11,285 bases of DNA from Ruminococcaceae bacterium UBA5891 (GTDB lineage Bacteria > Bacillota > Clostridia > Oscillospirales > Acutalibacteraceae), in the NCBI GenBank assembly GCA_002431945.1, contig DJET01000073.1, positions 1 through 11,285 of the forward strand, read 5' to 3'. Positions 1 through 5,712 of this stretch are shown piece after piece. The position numbers were made by a program, and so were the translations under genes. Numbering within the stretch: position 1 is the first letter of the stretch; every line of letters starts with the position of its first letter. A model generated the notes under the pieces. The model made no database searches, had not been told where the DNA came from, and saw nothing but the letters and a program-made list of their open reading frames with translations.

Positions 1-1
1 C

Positions 2-37
2 TTTGAGGTGAGCGTAAATAATTTAGAAAGGGTATGA
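2..37 (+). CDS. C-terminal tail of an upstream gene (partial, unidentified)
   Basis: Only one of the three + frames is open from the window edge; it reads FEVSVNNLERV and stops at TGA 35-37. The other two frames stop within the first ten bases. The stop lies 33 bases before the glycosidase start, as expected for the last codons of a preceding gene in the same operon. The fragment is too short to name a family. It could also be chance open sequence, so confidence is low. Confidence 0.3.
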   Translation, partial: FEVSVNNLERV

Positions 38-59
38 TGTAGCCTTAACTATATCATAC
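32..59 (+). promoter_or_regulatory. 11-bp hairpin just upstream of the GH3 gene
   Basis: The arms GTATGATGTAG (32-42) and CTATATCATAC (49-59) pair over 11 positions with one G-U wobble, around a CCTTAA loop. The hairpin begins at the stop of the upstream tail and ends 11 bases before the GH3 start codon. No T-run follows on either strand, so it does not look like an intrinsic terminator. A role in mRNA processing, stability or as an operator is inference. Confidence 0.35.
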
Positions 60-70
60 AAGAGAAAAAT

Positions 71-2203
71 ATGAACATAGAAAAACGGATTAACAATTTG
101 TTGAGTGTTATGACATTAGAGGAAAAAATAGGACAGTTAAATCAGATATCGAATGCAAAAAACGAGGAAGAATTAAAGGAACTTATTAAAAACGGTAAAG
201 TAGGATCGATTATTATGGCAAATACTTGCTTTGCCGGCAGCGAAGAGGGCAGGGTTGAAAATATTGAGTATTTTAAAGAATTACAGCGAACTGCTGTTGA
301 GGAAAGCCGGCTTGGAATACCTCTAATATTTGGTAGAGATGTAATTCACGGTCATCATACCGTATATCCGCTGCCGCTGGCTATGGCAAGCTCATTTAAT
401 GATGAATTGGTGAAAACCGCCTACCGCGATATAGCAAGCGAGGCGGCGCTTGACCATATACACTGGACATTTACGCCGATGCTCGACCTTTCAAGAGATC
501 CGAGGTGGGGAAGATGCGTTGAAAGCCCCGGTGAAGACCCGTATCTCGGCAGCAGAATGGCAGCGGCTATGGTTAAGGGTATACAGGGCGATAAACTGTC
601 TGACGAAAGCTCGATTGCCGCCTGTGCAAAGCATTTTATAGGCTACGGATTATCCGAGGGCGGCAGGGATTACCACCATACCGATGTGTCCGAACCTTCG
701 CTGCATAATTATTATCTGCCCGCGTTCGGCGCGGCGGTCAAGGCGGGCGTGCAGACGGTTATGAACTCCTTTAACGAAATAGGCGGTCAGCCCGTGGCGT
801 CAAGCCGATATCTGTTGACCGATGTTTTGCGCGGAGAACTTGGGTTTGACGGCTTTGTTATAAGCGACTGGTGCGCCATACAACAGCTTATCAATCACGG
901 CGTCGCCGCGGACGATAAGCAGGCGGCGGAGCTTGCCCTTAACGCCGGACTTGATATGGATATGGTGGACGAATGTTATATAAAGCACGTCGCCGACCTG
1001 ATTAAAGAAGGCAGAATTTCAGAGGAAACGCTCGATAACGCGGTAAGAAATGTTTTGCGTGTAAAGCTGCGCCTCGGCTTGTTTGAGCATCCCTTTGCGC
1101 CGAAATACAAAATCGATAAAAAAGAACACAGCGCTCACGCAAGGGAACTTGCGGGCGAAAGTATGGTATTGCTTAAAAACGCGAACAGGGCTTTGCCGCT
1201 TAAAGAAAACGAACGCGTGGCATTGGCAGGACCTATGGCAACAATAAAGGAAACTCACCTCGGAACGTGGACGCTTGACGGTGATGAAAATGATGTCGCA
1301 TCCATTGCCGAGGCTATGAAGGCAGTAGGCGGAAACAGGGTTAAATGCCATCACGCGTGGCTTGCCGATAAACAAATGATATTGCCGTGGGATTGCGACA
1401 CGTATGTGCTTTGCCTCGGGGAAAGTCGGTTGATGTCGGGTGAAAACAACTGCCTTGCGGATATATCGGTTCCGGAGGATCAGGTGGCGCTTGCGAAACG
1501 GGCAAAGCGCGAGGGTAAAAAGGTTGTTGCCGTAATGTGCTTTGCAAGACCTGTTGCAATGCAGGAGCTTGAACCGTATTGCGACGCGATTCTTTATGCG
1601 TGGCACAGCGGAACGGAAGCGGGAAACGCGGTGGCGGATATTCTTTACGGGCGTGTTAACCCAAGCGGAAAAATTGCGATGACATTCCCGCGTGCAACAG
1701 GGCAGGTGCCTGTTTATTATAATTATTTGCGGGCTGCAAGACCGTGCAACGAATATTACGGACAGGGCAGAAGTTATAGGGATATTCCGGCAAGACCGAT
1801 GTACCCGTTCGGTTACGGACTCAGCTACACCGATTTTGAAATCGGGGAAGTGTGCTCCGATAAAGATACTTTATCGCTTTCGCAGCTGAAAAACGGTGAA
1901 AGCTTTAAAATATCGGTCAAAGTTAAGAACGCAGGGGATACAGACGGCAAAGAAACGGTACAGCTTTATATAAAGGACGAGGTATCGTCTGTTGTGCGCC
2001 CGCTAAGGGAATTAAAGGGATATAAAAAGATATTTGTTAAAGCGGGAGAAACCGCGAAAGTTGAATTCGACATCGGGTTTGAAGAACTTTCGTTTTATAA
2101 TGCAAAGCTTGAAAAAACGGTTGAACCGGGAGAATTTACTGTTTATGTTGGGAATAACAGCACAACAAATAATCCTGTGAAAACAGTTTGTATTGTTCCT
2201 TAA
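71..2203 (+). CDS. Family 3 glycoside hydrolase, beta-glucosidase type (cytoplasmic)
   Basis: This 710-residue enzyme is expected to remove terminal beta-linked sugars, typically glucose or xylose, from the non-reducing ends of oligosaccharides with retention of configuration. The N-terminal (alpha/beta)8 domain (about 1-340) carries the family signatures MTLEEKIGQL (14-23), GEDPYLG (154-160) and KHFIGYG (187-193). GFVISDW (261-267) contains the expected nucleophile Asp266. The second alpha/beta domain follows (about 355-585) with LGES...SGE (449-458), where an acid/base glutamate would sit, and PFGYGLSYT (579-587). A fibronectin III-like domain closes the protein (about 610-700). No signal peptide is seen, so it probably acts inside the cell on imported oligosaccharides. 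The start fits the usual family N-terminus, but the ribosome site is weak (AAGAG). Exact substrate specificity cannot be read from the sequence; xylosidase or N-acetylglucosaminidase activity is less likely but open. Confidence 0.93.
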   Translation: MNIEKRINNLLSVMTLEEKIGQLNQISNAKNEEELKELIKNGKVGSIIMANTCFAGSEEGRVENIEYFKELQRTAVEESRLGIPLIFGRDVIHGHHTVYPLPLAMASSFNDELVKTAYRDIASEAALDHIHWTFTPMLDLSRDPRWGRCVESPGEDPYLGSRMAAAMVKGIQGDKLSDESSIAACAKHFIGYGLSEGGRDYHHTDVSEPSLHNYYLPAFGAAVKAGVQTVMNSFNEIGGQPVASSRYLLTDVLRGELGFDGFVISDWCAIQQLINHGVAADDKQAAELALNAGLDMDMVDECYIKHVADLIKEGRISEETLDNAVRNVLRVKLRLGLFEHPFAPKYKIDKKEHSAHARELAGESMVLLKNANRALPLKENERVALAGPMATIKETHLGTWTLDGDENDVASIAEAMKAVGGNRVKCHHAWLADKQMILPWDCDTYVLCLGESRLMSGENNCLADISVPEDQVALAKRAKREGKKVVAVMCFARPVAMQELEPYCDAILYAWHSGTEAGNAVADILYGRVNPSGKIAMTFPRATGQVPVYYNYLRAARPCNEYYGQGRSYRDIPARPMYPFGYGLSYTDFEIGEVCSDKDTLSLSQLKNGESFKISVKVKNAGDTDGKETVQLYIKDEVSSVVRPLRELKGYKKIFVKAGETAKVEFDIGFEELSFYNAKLEKTVEPGEFTVYVGNNSTTNNPVKTVCIVP

Positions 2204-2222
2204 AATAGTTTAAGTATGATTT

Positions 2223-2251
2223 TATATAAGAGACGATATGTGTCTTATATA
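2223..2251. terminator. AT-rich hairpin between convergent genes (possible terminator)
   Basis: TATATAAGAGAC (2223-2234) and GTGTCTTATATA (2240-2251) form a 12-position stem with one mismatch and a GATAT loop. It lies between the end of the + strand glycosidase and the end of the - strand hypothetical gene, and contains the latter's TAA stop at 2245-2247. The position suits a shared terminator for convergent transcription. The stem is AT-rich and no clear U-tract follows on either strand, so function is uncertain. Confidence 0.35.
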
Positions 2252-2652
2252 TCAGTAATGTATACTTCCTTAGCCCGTTTTTCAGGGGTAGCCGCCGCTA
2301 TTGCGGCAGCGGCGGCTAAATTATAATCATTGGATACTTTTGAAAATTCGGGGCAGTTCTTAATATATCCCGTAATCTGTTTTTGATTGTAGTTTTGCAG
2401 GTCTATCTCATAATAAAAAGAGAGCTGCTTTTTACCCCCGAATAAAAATGTTTCAAGTACAGCATAGACTGTTTGGCCGATTTGTTTTACTTTAATTCTG
2501 TTGCTGAATACTATCCATTTTATATTGTCGAGGAAGAATTTATCTAATGCTGCCGGATTTACTAATTGTTCTAATATCTTTAATGCTTTTTCGGCAGTTT
2601 CGGGCGTCGGATTGTTTTTGTATTCATTAACAAGCTCAGAGATTCTTTTCAT
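2245..2652 (-). CDS. Hypothetical protein with Ala-rich C-terminus
   Basis: This 135-residue soluble protein was not recognised. The N-terminal third (about 1-45) is charged and probably helical. The middle (45-90) alternates hydrophobic and polar residues as in a beta-sheet (IKWIVFSNRIKVKQIGQTVYAVLETFLFG). A low-complexity alanine run, LAAAAAIAAA, sits at 112-121, followed by a charged tail. No signal peptide or transmembrane helix is seen. A GAGG ribosome site lies 10 bases before the ATG. The start overlaps the end of the upstream gene (2636-3097) by 17 bases, so the two are probably translated as a pair. The segment looks more AT-rich than the flanking glycosidase and phosphate genes. An effector/immunity or adaptor pair is possible but nothing specific supports it. 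Confidence 0.7.
   Translation of the reverse strand: MKRISELVNEYKNNPTPETAEKALKILEQLVNPAALDKFFLDNIKWIVFSNRIKVKQIGQTVYAVLETFLFGGKKQLSFYYEIDLQNYNQKQITGYIKNCPEFSKVSNDYNLAAAAAIAAATPEKRAKEVYITDI
2289..2318. repeat. GC-rich inverted repeat inside the hypothetical gene
   Basis: TAGCCGCCGC (2289-2298) and GCGGCGGCTA (2309-2318) are perfect 10-bp arms around a 10-base loop. They lie in an otherwise AT-rich gene and encode its alanine run. It may simply result from repeated GCN codons, but the RNA hairpin would be very stable. Confidence 0.6.
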
Positions 2653-3097
2653 GGTTACTTTTCCTCTTCTTTATTTCGATTACTACAGATTTTAATACTT
2701 CTTTACTGTGCAGAATTTCAGTATTATATTTAATTATCCCAAAATGCCGTATGTTTTCGTATAACAGCTTTTCTGTAAGTTTTCGATTTTCGGTTGTGTC
2801 TTTTGGAATATAATGCGTTCGGTCAAATTCAATCAGTTTCCAACCGTTTTCTTCTTTATCGGATACTACATTATCGGTGGGAGATTGATTGTCTCCGAAA
2901 ACAAGACCGTTGATATTATTGCCGATAAGTAGCATAAGTTCAGCCTGCATTCCGTTGTCGGTTTCTGTAAAGTTTGAGGCATAAAAGAAACCCTCGCTTA
3001 ACCACCAATCGGATAACCGTTTTTCCAATTCTGTAAGATTACGGTTAAAATAATCATCGACCCATATTCGTAACAACTCGTTATTTCTGTTGTTCAT
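2636..3097 (-). CDS. Hypothetical protein, first gene of a two-gene operon
   Basis: This 153-residue acidic, soluble protein was not assigned to a family. Visible features are an N-terminal amphipathic stretch (about 5-35, with aromatic residues around LSDWWLSEGFFY), a region resembling a small alpha/beta domain (50-110, including LMLLIGNNINGLVFG) and a lysine-rich C-terminus (140-153). No signal peptide or membrane segment is present. A sigma-A-like promoter lies just upstream, and an AAGGAAAGG ribosome site at 3111-3119 is 13 bases from the ATG, which is rather long. The stop overlaps the start of the next gene, implying coupled expression. It is transcribed away from the sigma factor gene, so the two share an upstream region. 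Function unknown. Confidence 0.7.
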   Translation of the reverse strand: MNNRNNELLRIWVDDYFNRNLTELEKRLSDWWLSEGFFYASNFTETDNGMQAELMLLIGNNINGLVFGDNQSPTDNVVSDKEENGWKLIEFDRTHYIPKDTTENRKLTEKLLYENIRHFGIIKYNTEILHSKEVLKSVVIEIKKRKSNHEKNL

Positions 3098-3135
3098 TTA
3101 AGGCGTTCAACCTTTCCTTGAATTACTATATATAT

Positions 3136-3164
3136 ATTATAACTTGTTTTTATAAAATCGTCAA
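3136..3164 (-). promoter_or_regulatory. Sigma-A-type promoter of the hypothetical gene pair
   Basis: Read on the - strand: TTGACG (-35, 3164-3159), a 17-base spacer and TATAAT (-10, 3141-3136). Transcription would start near 3128, about 30 bases before the ATG at 3097, and the ribosome site lies in this leader. One mismatch to consensus and ideal spacing make it a strong candidate. Confidence 0.8.
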
Positions 3165-3230
3165 GCAAATATTACACTTTTTCAAATTGACGACAATAAT
3201 TCCAAACGCTAAAACGCCGTTATTATCGCA

Positions 3231-3257
3231 TATTTAATAGTTAAATAATACACTATT
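3231..3257. promoter_or_regulatory. Nested inverted repeats upstream of the sigma gene (possible operator)
   Basis: TATTTAA (3231-3237) and TTAAATA (3241-3247) are spaced by TAG. Overlapping them, AATAGT (3236-3241) pairs with ACTATT (3252-3257). They lie between the two divergent promoters, 12 bases before the sigma gene -35 box. The area is very AT-rich, so chance symmetry is quite possible. Confidence 0.25.
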
Positions 3258-3268
3258 TCAAAAGATAC

Positions 3269-3298
3269 TTGACATTTTGTGATGTTGTGTGTTATACT
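3269..3298 (+). promoter_or_regulatory. Promoter of the sigma factor gene
   Basis: A consensus TTGACA -35 box (3269-3274) is followed after 18 bases by TATACT (3293-3298), giving a start near 3305. The leader carries GGAAGG at 3315-3320, ten bases before the ATG at 3331. This resembles a housekeeping-sigma promoter, so the gene is probably expressed by the main vegetative sigma factor. Confidence 0.8.
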
Positions 3299-3330
3299 TT
3301 AAACATAATAAAAAGGAAGGATGTGTACCA

Positions 3331-4431
3331 ATGCCTGCAGTAGATTATAAAAAGGAAAAATCACAACTTTTAGACGCGTTGCTGAAACAGGGAATGCGAA
3401 AAGGATATATAAGAGCCGATACGATTCTGAAAAGATTCGGTTCTTATAAAGTGAATGAAAAAGAGCTTGATGAAATATTTATTACTTTTAAAGAATCAGG
3501 TGTCGATGTCCTTTCGCCGGAAACATTTTCGGACGGTGATTCCGACGAGCATGAAACCGAATTCATCAAGGTGCAGTATAATTTCTACCCAACGGATAAT
3601 GCAAAGGGAATTGATCCCTTGCGGCAGTACATAAAGGAGATACACCGTTTTCCAAGCCTTACCCATAAAGAAATAATAGATTTAAGCAAAAGAATATCCG
3701 ACGGTGACGAGAAAGCAAGAGAAACATTGATAAACTGTAACCTCAAATTTGCATTTTCAATCGCTACACAATTTTTATGGAAGGGAATACCGCTGCTTGA
3801 TTTGGTGCAGCAGGCAAATATCGGACTGATGACTGCGGCTGATAAGTATAACCCGAACCGCGGCACTCGCTTCAGCACATACGCAACATTTTGGATAAAG
3901 CAGTCAATATTAAAATACGGTGATGAATGTGTAAGGCTGATTCATATTCCCGAATATGTAAGTATTGAGCTTAACAAGGTCAAAAAGATTTCGGTACAGT
4001 ATTATATTGAATATATGAGATATCCGAGCGATACCGAACTGGCTGATTTGACAGGATATACGATTGCCCGAATAAAGCAGCTTAAAAGGCTTGATATAAG
4101 CTGTGTCTCAATAGACGAACCGAGCGGCGATGACGCGGACGGAACGCTGCTTGATACATTGGCTGCTGATGTTCAGTATGAGCAAAAAGAAATTGAACAT
4201 CGTGACTGTAGAAGGCAACTGGACGAGCTTTTGAAAAAGCTTAGTCCGCGTGACCGACGAATACTTGAGCTTCGCTACGGACTTGACGGCGAGGGCAGCA
4301 AAAGCCTTGACGAGGTAGGCAGGGAAATGAACCTGACTCGTGAAAGGATAAGGCAGATTGAATCAAAGGCTTTATCCAAGCTGCTTGAAATGTCGCGCAA
4401 AGCAGGTTTGGCTGAATATTTAAGAAATTAG
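3331..4431 (+). CDS. RpoD-like sigma-70 family RNA polymerase sigma factor (non-housekeeping candidate)
   Basis: This 366-residue protein should direct RNA polymerase to a set of promoters. A region 1.1-like N-terminus spans about 12-62. Region 1.2 follows (DPLRQYIKEI, 95-104), then region 2 (about 131-210, with LLDLVQQANIGLMTAADKYN and FSTYATFWIKQSI), region 3 (about 211-275) and region 4 (290-366). The region 4.2 helix LTRERIRQIESKAL (335-348) closely matches housekeeping sigma factors. Region 2.4 is altered: aligned with E. coli sigma-70, Trp433 is replaced by Phe187 and Thr440 by Leu194, while the equivalents of Trp434 (Trp188) and Gln437 (Gln191) remain. A GTG 42 bases upstream in the same frame lies inside the spacer next to the -10 box, so the ATG at 3331 behind GGAAGG was chosen. 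It is probably a group 2-like alternative factor; a divergent primary sigma is less likely. Confidence 0.88.
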   Translation: MPAVDYKKEKSQLLDALLKQGMRKGYIRADTILKRFGSYKVNEKELDEIFITFKESGVDVLSPETFSDGDSDEHETEFIKVQYNFYPTDNAKGIDPLRQYIKEIHRFPSLTHKEIIDLSKRISDGDEKARETLINCNLKFAFSIATQFLWKGIPLLDLVQQANIGLMTAADKYNPNRGTRFSTYATFWIKQSILKYGDECVRLIHIPEYVSIELNKVKKISVQYYIEYMRYPSDTELADLTGYTIARIKQLKRLDISCVSIDEPSGDDADGTLLDTLAADVQYEQKEIEHRDCRRQLDELLKKLSPRDRRILELRYGLDGEGSKSLDEVGREMNLTRERIRQIESKALSKLLEMSRKAGLAEYLRN

Positions 4432-4529
4432 TTTATAAGAAGGGTAATGATAATTACAACTGAATATCCGGGATTGTTACGCCTTATTGTTTGATTGAAC
4501 CGGCAAAACCGATACAGTGTTAAGCTGTG

Positions 4530-4547
4530 TTGTTTGCATGCAAACAA
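4530..4547. promoter_or_regulatory. Perfect 18-bp palindrome, parS-like candidate
   Basis: TTGTTTGCATGCAAACAA is a perfect palindrome without a spacer. Its inner 16 bases have the same length and outer five-base half-sites (TGTTT/AAACA) as the Bacillus parS site TGTTTCACGTGAAACA; only the central six bases differ. It lies 65 bases beyond the stop of the ParB-like gene. It could instead fold as a 7-bp hairpin with a CATG loop, weakly placed ahead of a T6 run at 4554-4559, and act as a terminator for the sigma gene. ParB binding is inference. Confidence 0.45.
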
Positions 4548-4564
4548 AGGGTGTTTTTTGTTGC

Positions 4565-4598
4565 AAAAAATCCCTGCTCTTTTTGAAAGAGCAGGGAT
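4565..4598 (-). terminator. Intrinsic terminator of the ParB-like gene
   Basis: On the - strand, a perfect 13-bp stem (4586-4598 with 4570-4582) and a three-base loop are followed directly by T6 (4570-4565). It begins 13 bases after the ParB-like gene's stop. On the + strand no T-run follows, so it serves - strand transcription. Confidence 0.88.
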
Positions 4599-4611
4599 CG
4601 GATAAAGTAAA

Positions 4612-5496
4612 TTATGCTTTTTGCTTTACGCTTCTTTTACGAATATAGCGGCTGTAATAGTCAAGCGCGGTTATAATATATTCCTCTGCTTTGGCATCGG
4701 GCGTGCCTTGAGGGATATATTTGGATAATTTATCACATGACAGCCTGTATTTCGGCTTTTGATTGCCTTTTTCTTCTTCAAGAATCTGCAATGTTTTTTC
4801 GTATGTAAGTTCTCCGCTTTCATACAGCTTGCGTATACGCCGAGCCTGACCGTGAGAGGGAAAAGCCGCACAGGTTTCTATAACGTCGCAAAGGTCGCGT
4901 TGCGCCTCTTCACCGAGATATGATATTTCGGTGGCGGGTAAAAGCTTAATTTTTTCGGCGTCAACATATTCCAACAATTCGGGTATTAAGTATGTAAGAC
5001 GGATATACCGCCTTATTTGGTATTCGCTTTTGCCTTCCTGTTCTGCTAAGAGCTGACGGGATTTTAACTTGTGTGCATTTTGCACACAGGTTAGATCCGT
5101 GCGCTTACCCTGCCGTTTCATAGCGTCAAGCTTCATTTTATATGCAAAGGCCTTTTCGCTTGGTAAAAGCTTTTGCCGCTGACAATTGCTGTCCACCATT
5201 ATAATTGTTGCTTCATCGTCTGTAACCGCGATTATATTGCACCGTATTTCCTCATAACCGAGGGTGCTGCAAGCATATTTTCTGCGGTGACCGGAAATAA
5301 GTTCATACCTGCCGCCGTCTTTTTCTCTGACGATTATAGGGGAGATAAGACCGTTTTTTCTTATACTTTCCGTTAACTCTGCCATGCTCTCATCATCAAA
5401 AATATGATACGGGTGGTTAGGGAAATCATCAATTAAAGATAAAGAAATTTTTTTAATGTTTTGCACCAAGGGATTAGTCTGTTCATTTTTGCTCAT
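4612..5496 (-). CDS. ParB/RepB/Spo0J family DNA-binding protein (orphan)
   Basis: This 294-residue protein has the ParB order of domains. An N-terminal nuclease-like/CTP-binding domain (about 15-110) has SIRKNGLISPIIVR (44-57) and the nucleotide-contact motif ISGHRRKYA (67-75, corresponding to GERRxRA in chromosomal ParB). NCQRQKLLPSEKAFAY (104-119) follows. The helix-turn-helix region is about 146-200 (QLLAEQEGKSEYQIRRYIRLT), with a charged C-terminal region to 294. The family spreads along DNA from parS-like sites using CTP, normally with a ParA ATPase; some members act as regulators or nucleoid occlusion factors. No ParA gene is in the window. The ATG at 5496 was chosen because AAAGGTG (5503-5509) sits six bases upstream; a GTG three codons earlier overlaps this ribosome site. 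A clear terminator follows the gene. It resembles ParB-like proteins carried by integrative elements of gut Firmicutes, from memory only. Confidence 0.9.
   Translation of the reverse strand: MSKNEQTNPLVQNIKKISLSLIDDFPNHPYHIFDDESMAELTESIRKNGLISPIIVREKDGGRYELISGHRRKYACSTLGYEEIRCNIIAVTDDEATIIMVDSNCQRQKLLPSEKAFAYKMKLDAMKRQGKRTDLTCVQNAHKLKSRQLLAEQEGKSEYQIRRYIRLTYLIPELLEYVDAEKIKLLPATEISYLGEEAQRDLCDVIETCAAFPSHGQARRIRKLYESGELTYEKTLQILEEEKGNQKPKYRLSCDKLSKYIPQGTPDAKAEEYIITALDYYSRYIRKRSVKQKA
5065..5093. repeat. 13-bp inverted repeat inside the ParB-like gene
   Basis: TAACTTGTGTGCA (5065-5077) and TGCACACAGGTTA (5081-5093) are inverted copies with one wobble position and a TTT spacer. The inner half TTGTGTGCA matches the half-site TTGTTTGCA of the palindrome at 4530-4547 in eight of nine positions. 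It encodes residues around LTCVQNAHKL, between the N-terminal domain and the helix-turn-helix. It may be an RNA hairpin, a protein-binding site or coincidence. Confidence 0.5.
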
Positions 5497-5519
5497 AAAA
5501 AACACCTTTCAGATATGCT

Positions 5520-5573
5520 AAAAAATAACCGTTTCCGATCACTTTTTGCGTTTTAAGTGATAAGGAAACGGTT
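5520..5573 (-). terminator. Terminator-like hairpin in the leader of the ParB-like gene
   Basis: AACCGTTTCC (5527-5536) pairs with GGAAACGGTT (5564-5573). Inside, ATCACTT (5538-5544) pairs with AAGTGAT (5555-5561), giving a 17-bp interrupted stem. On the - strand it is followed by ATTTTTT, as in an intrinsic terminator. It lies 11 bases before the ribosome site of the ParB-like gene, so it would either end incoming transcripts or act as an attenuator. On the + strand a T5 run also follows, so it may work in both directions. Confidence 0.6.
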
Positions 5574-5576
5574 TTT

Positions 5577-5669
5577 CTGCATAAGCAGGGATTTTTTATG
5601 TGTTTGTGAGTTCGAGCCTGCCGCAGGTGCGGAAACAGGCTAATGTTTGTCGTAGGACAATAAACATTA
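5577..5669 (-). other. Hairpin-rich intergenic segment, candidate leader RNA or small RNA
   Basis: Between the tRNA terminator and the leader terminator lie three adjacent inverted repeats. The first is TAATGTTT/AAACATTA (5641-5648, 5662-5669) with inner GTC/GAC. The second is GCCTG/CAGGC (5616-5620, 5636-5640) enclosing CCGCA/TGCGG (5621-5625, 5628-5632). The third is a short CTGC/GCAG stem (5577-5580, 5585-5588). Together with the terminator-like hairpin they form a serial structured RNA on the - strand. No promoter for it could be identified and it matches no RNA family I recognise. Confidence 0.35.
5584..5597. repeat. 14-bp inverted repeat flanking the ParB-like gene (right copy)
   Basis: AGCAGGGATTTTTT here is the exact reverse complement of AAAAAATCCCTGCT at 4565-4578, which forms the T-run and one arm of the terminator. 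The two copies enclose the ParB-like gene with its leader hairpin, about 1.03 kb from end to end. No target duplication was seen outside them. Confidence 0.55.
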
Positions 5670-5684
5670 AAGAAACCCAAAAAC

Positions 5685-5712
5685 ACGAAAAACCCTTGAA
5701 TAATCAAGGGTT
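5685..5712 (-). terminator. Intrinsic terminator of tRNA-Arg
   Basis: AACCCTTGA (5691-5699) and TCAAGGGTT (5704-5712) form a perfect 9-bp stem with an ATAA loop. On the - strand it is followed by a T-rich tract interrupted by CG. It begins about 31 bases beyond the tRNA CCA end. Confidence 0.82.

Noticed and set aside
1019..1606. 195-codon open frame on the - strand inside the glycosidase gene
   Set aside because: It is antisense to conserved GH3 sequence, has no ribosome site and its translation is cysteine- and arginine-rich without domain features; it is a shadow of the real gene.
3289..3330. Upstream GTG start for the sigma factor, adding 14 residues
   Set aside because: The codon lies in the promoter spacer next to the -10 box, before the predicted transcription start, and the ATG at 3331 has a good GGAAGG site.
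4447..4494. 15-codon open frame after the sigma gene
   Set aside because: AGAAGGG is only two bases from the ATG, the frame is very short and no feature supports translation.
4546..4559. AAAGGGTGTTTTTT here resembles AAAGGTGTTTTTT at the ParB-like gene start on the other strand
   Set aside because: The match is low in complexity, has an indel, and one copy is simply a ribosome site with a T-run; the order relative to the 14-bp repeat is also not symmetrical.
5497..5505. GTG start three codons upstream for the ParB-like protein
   Set aside because: That codon is part of the AAAGGTG ribosome site of the ATG at 5496.
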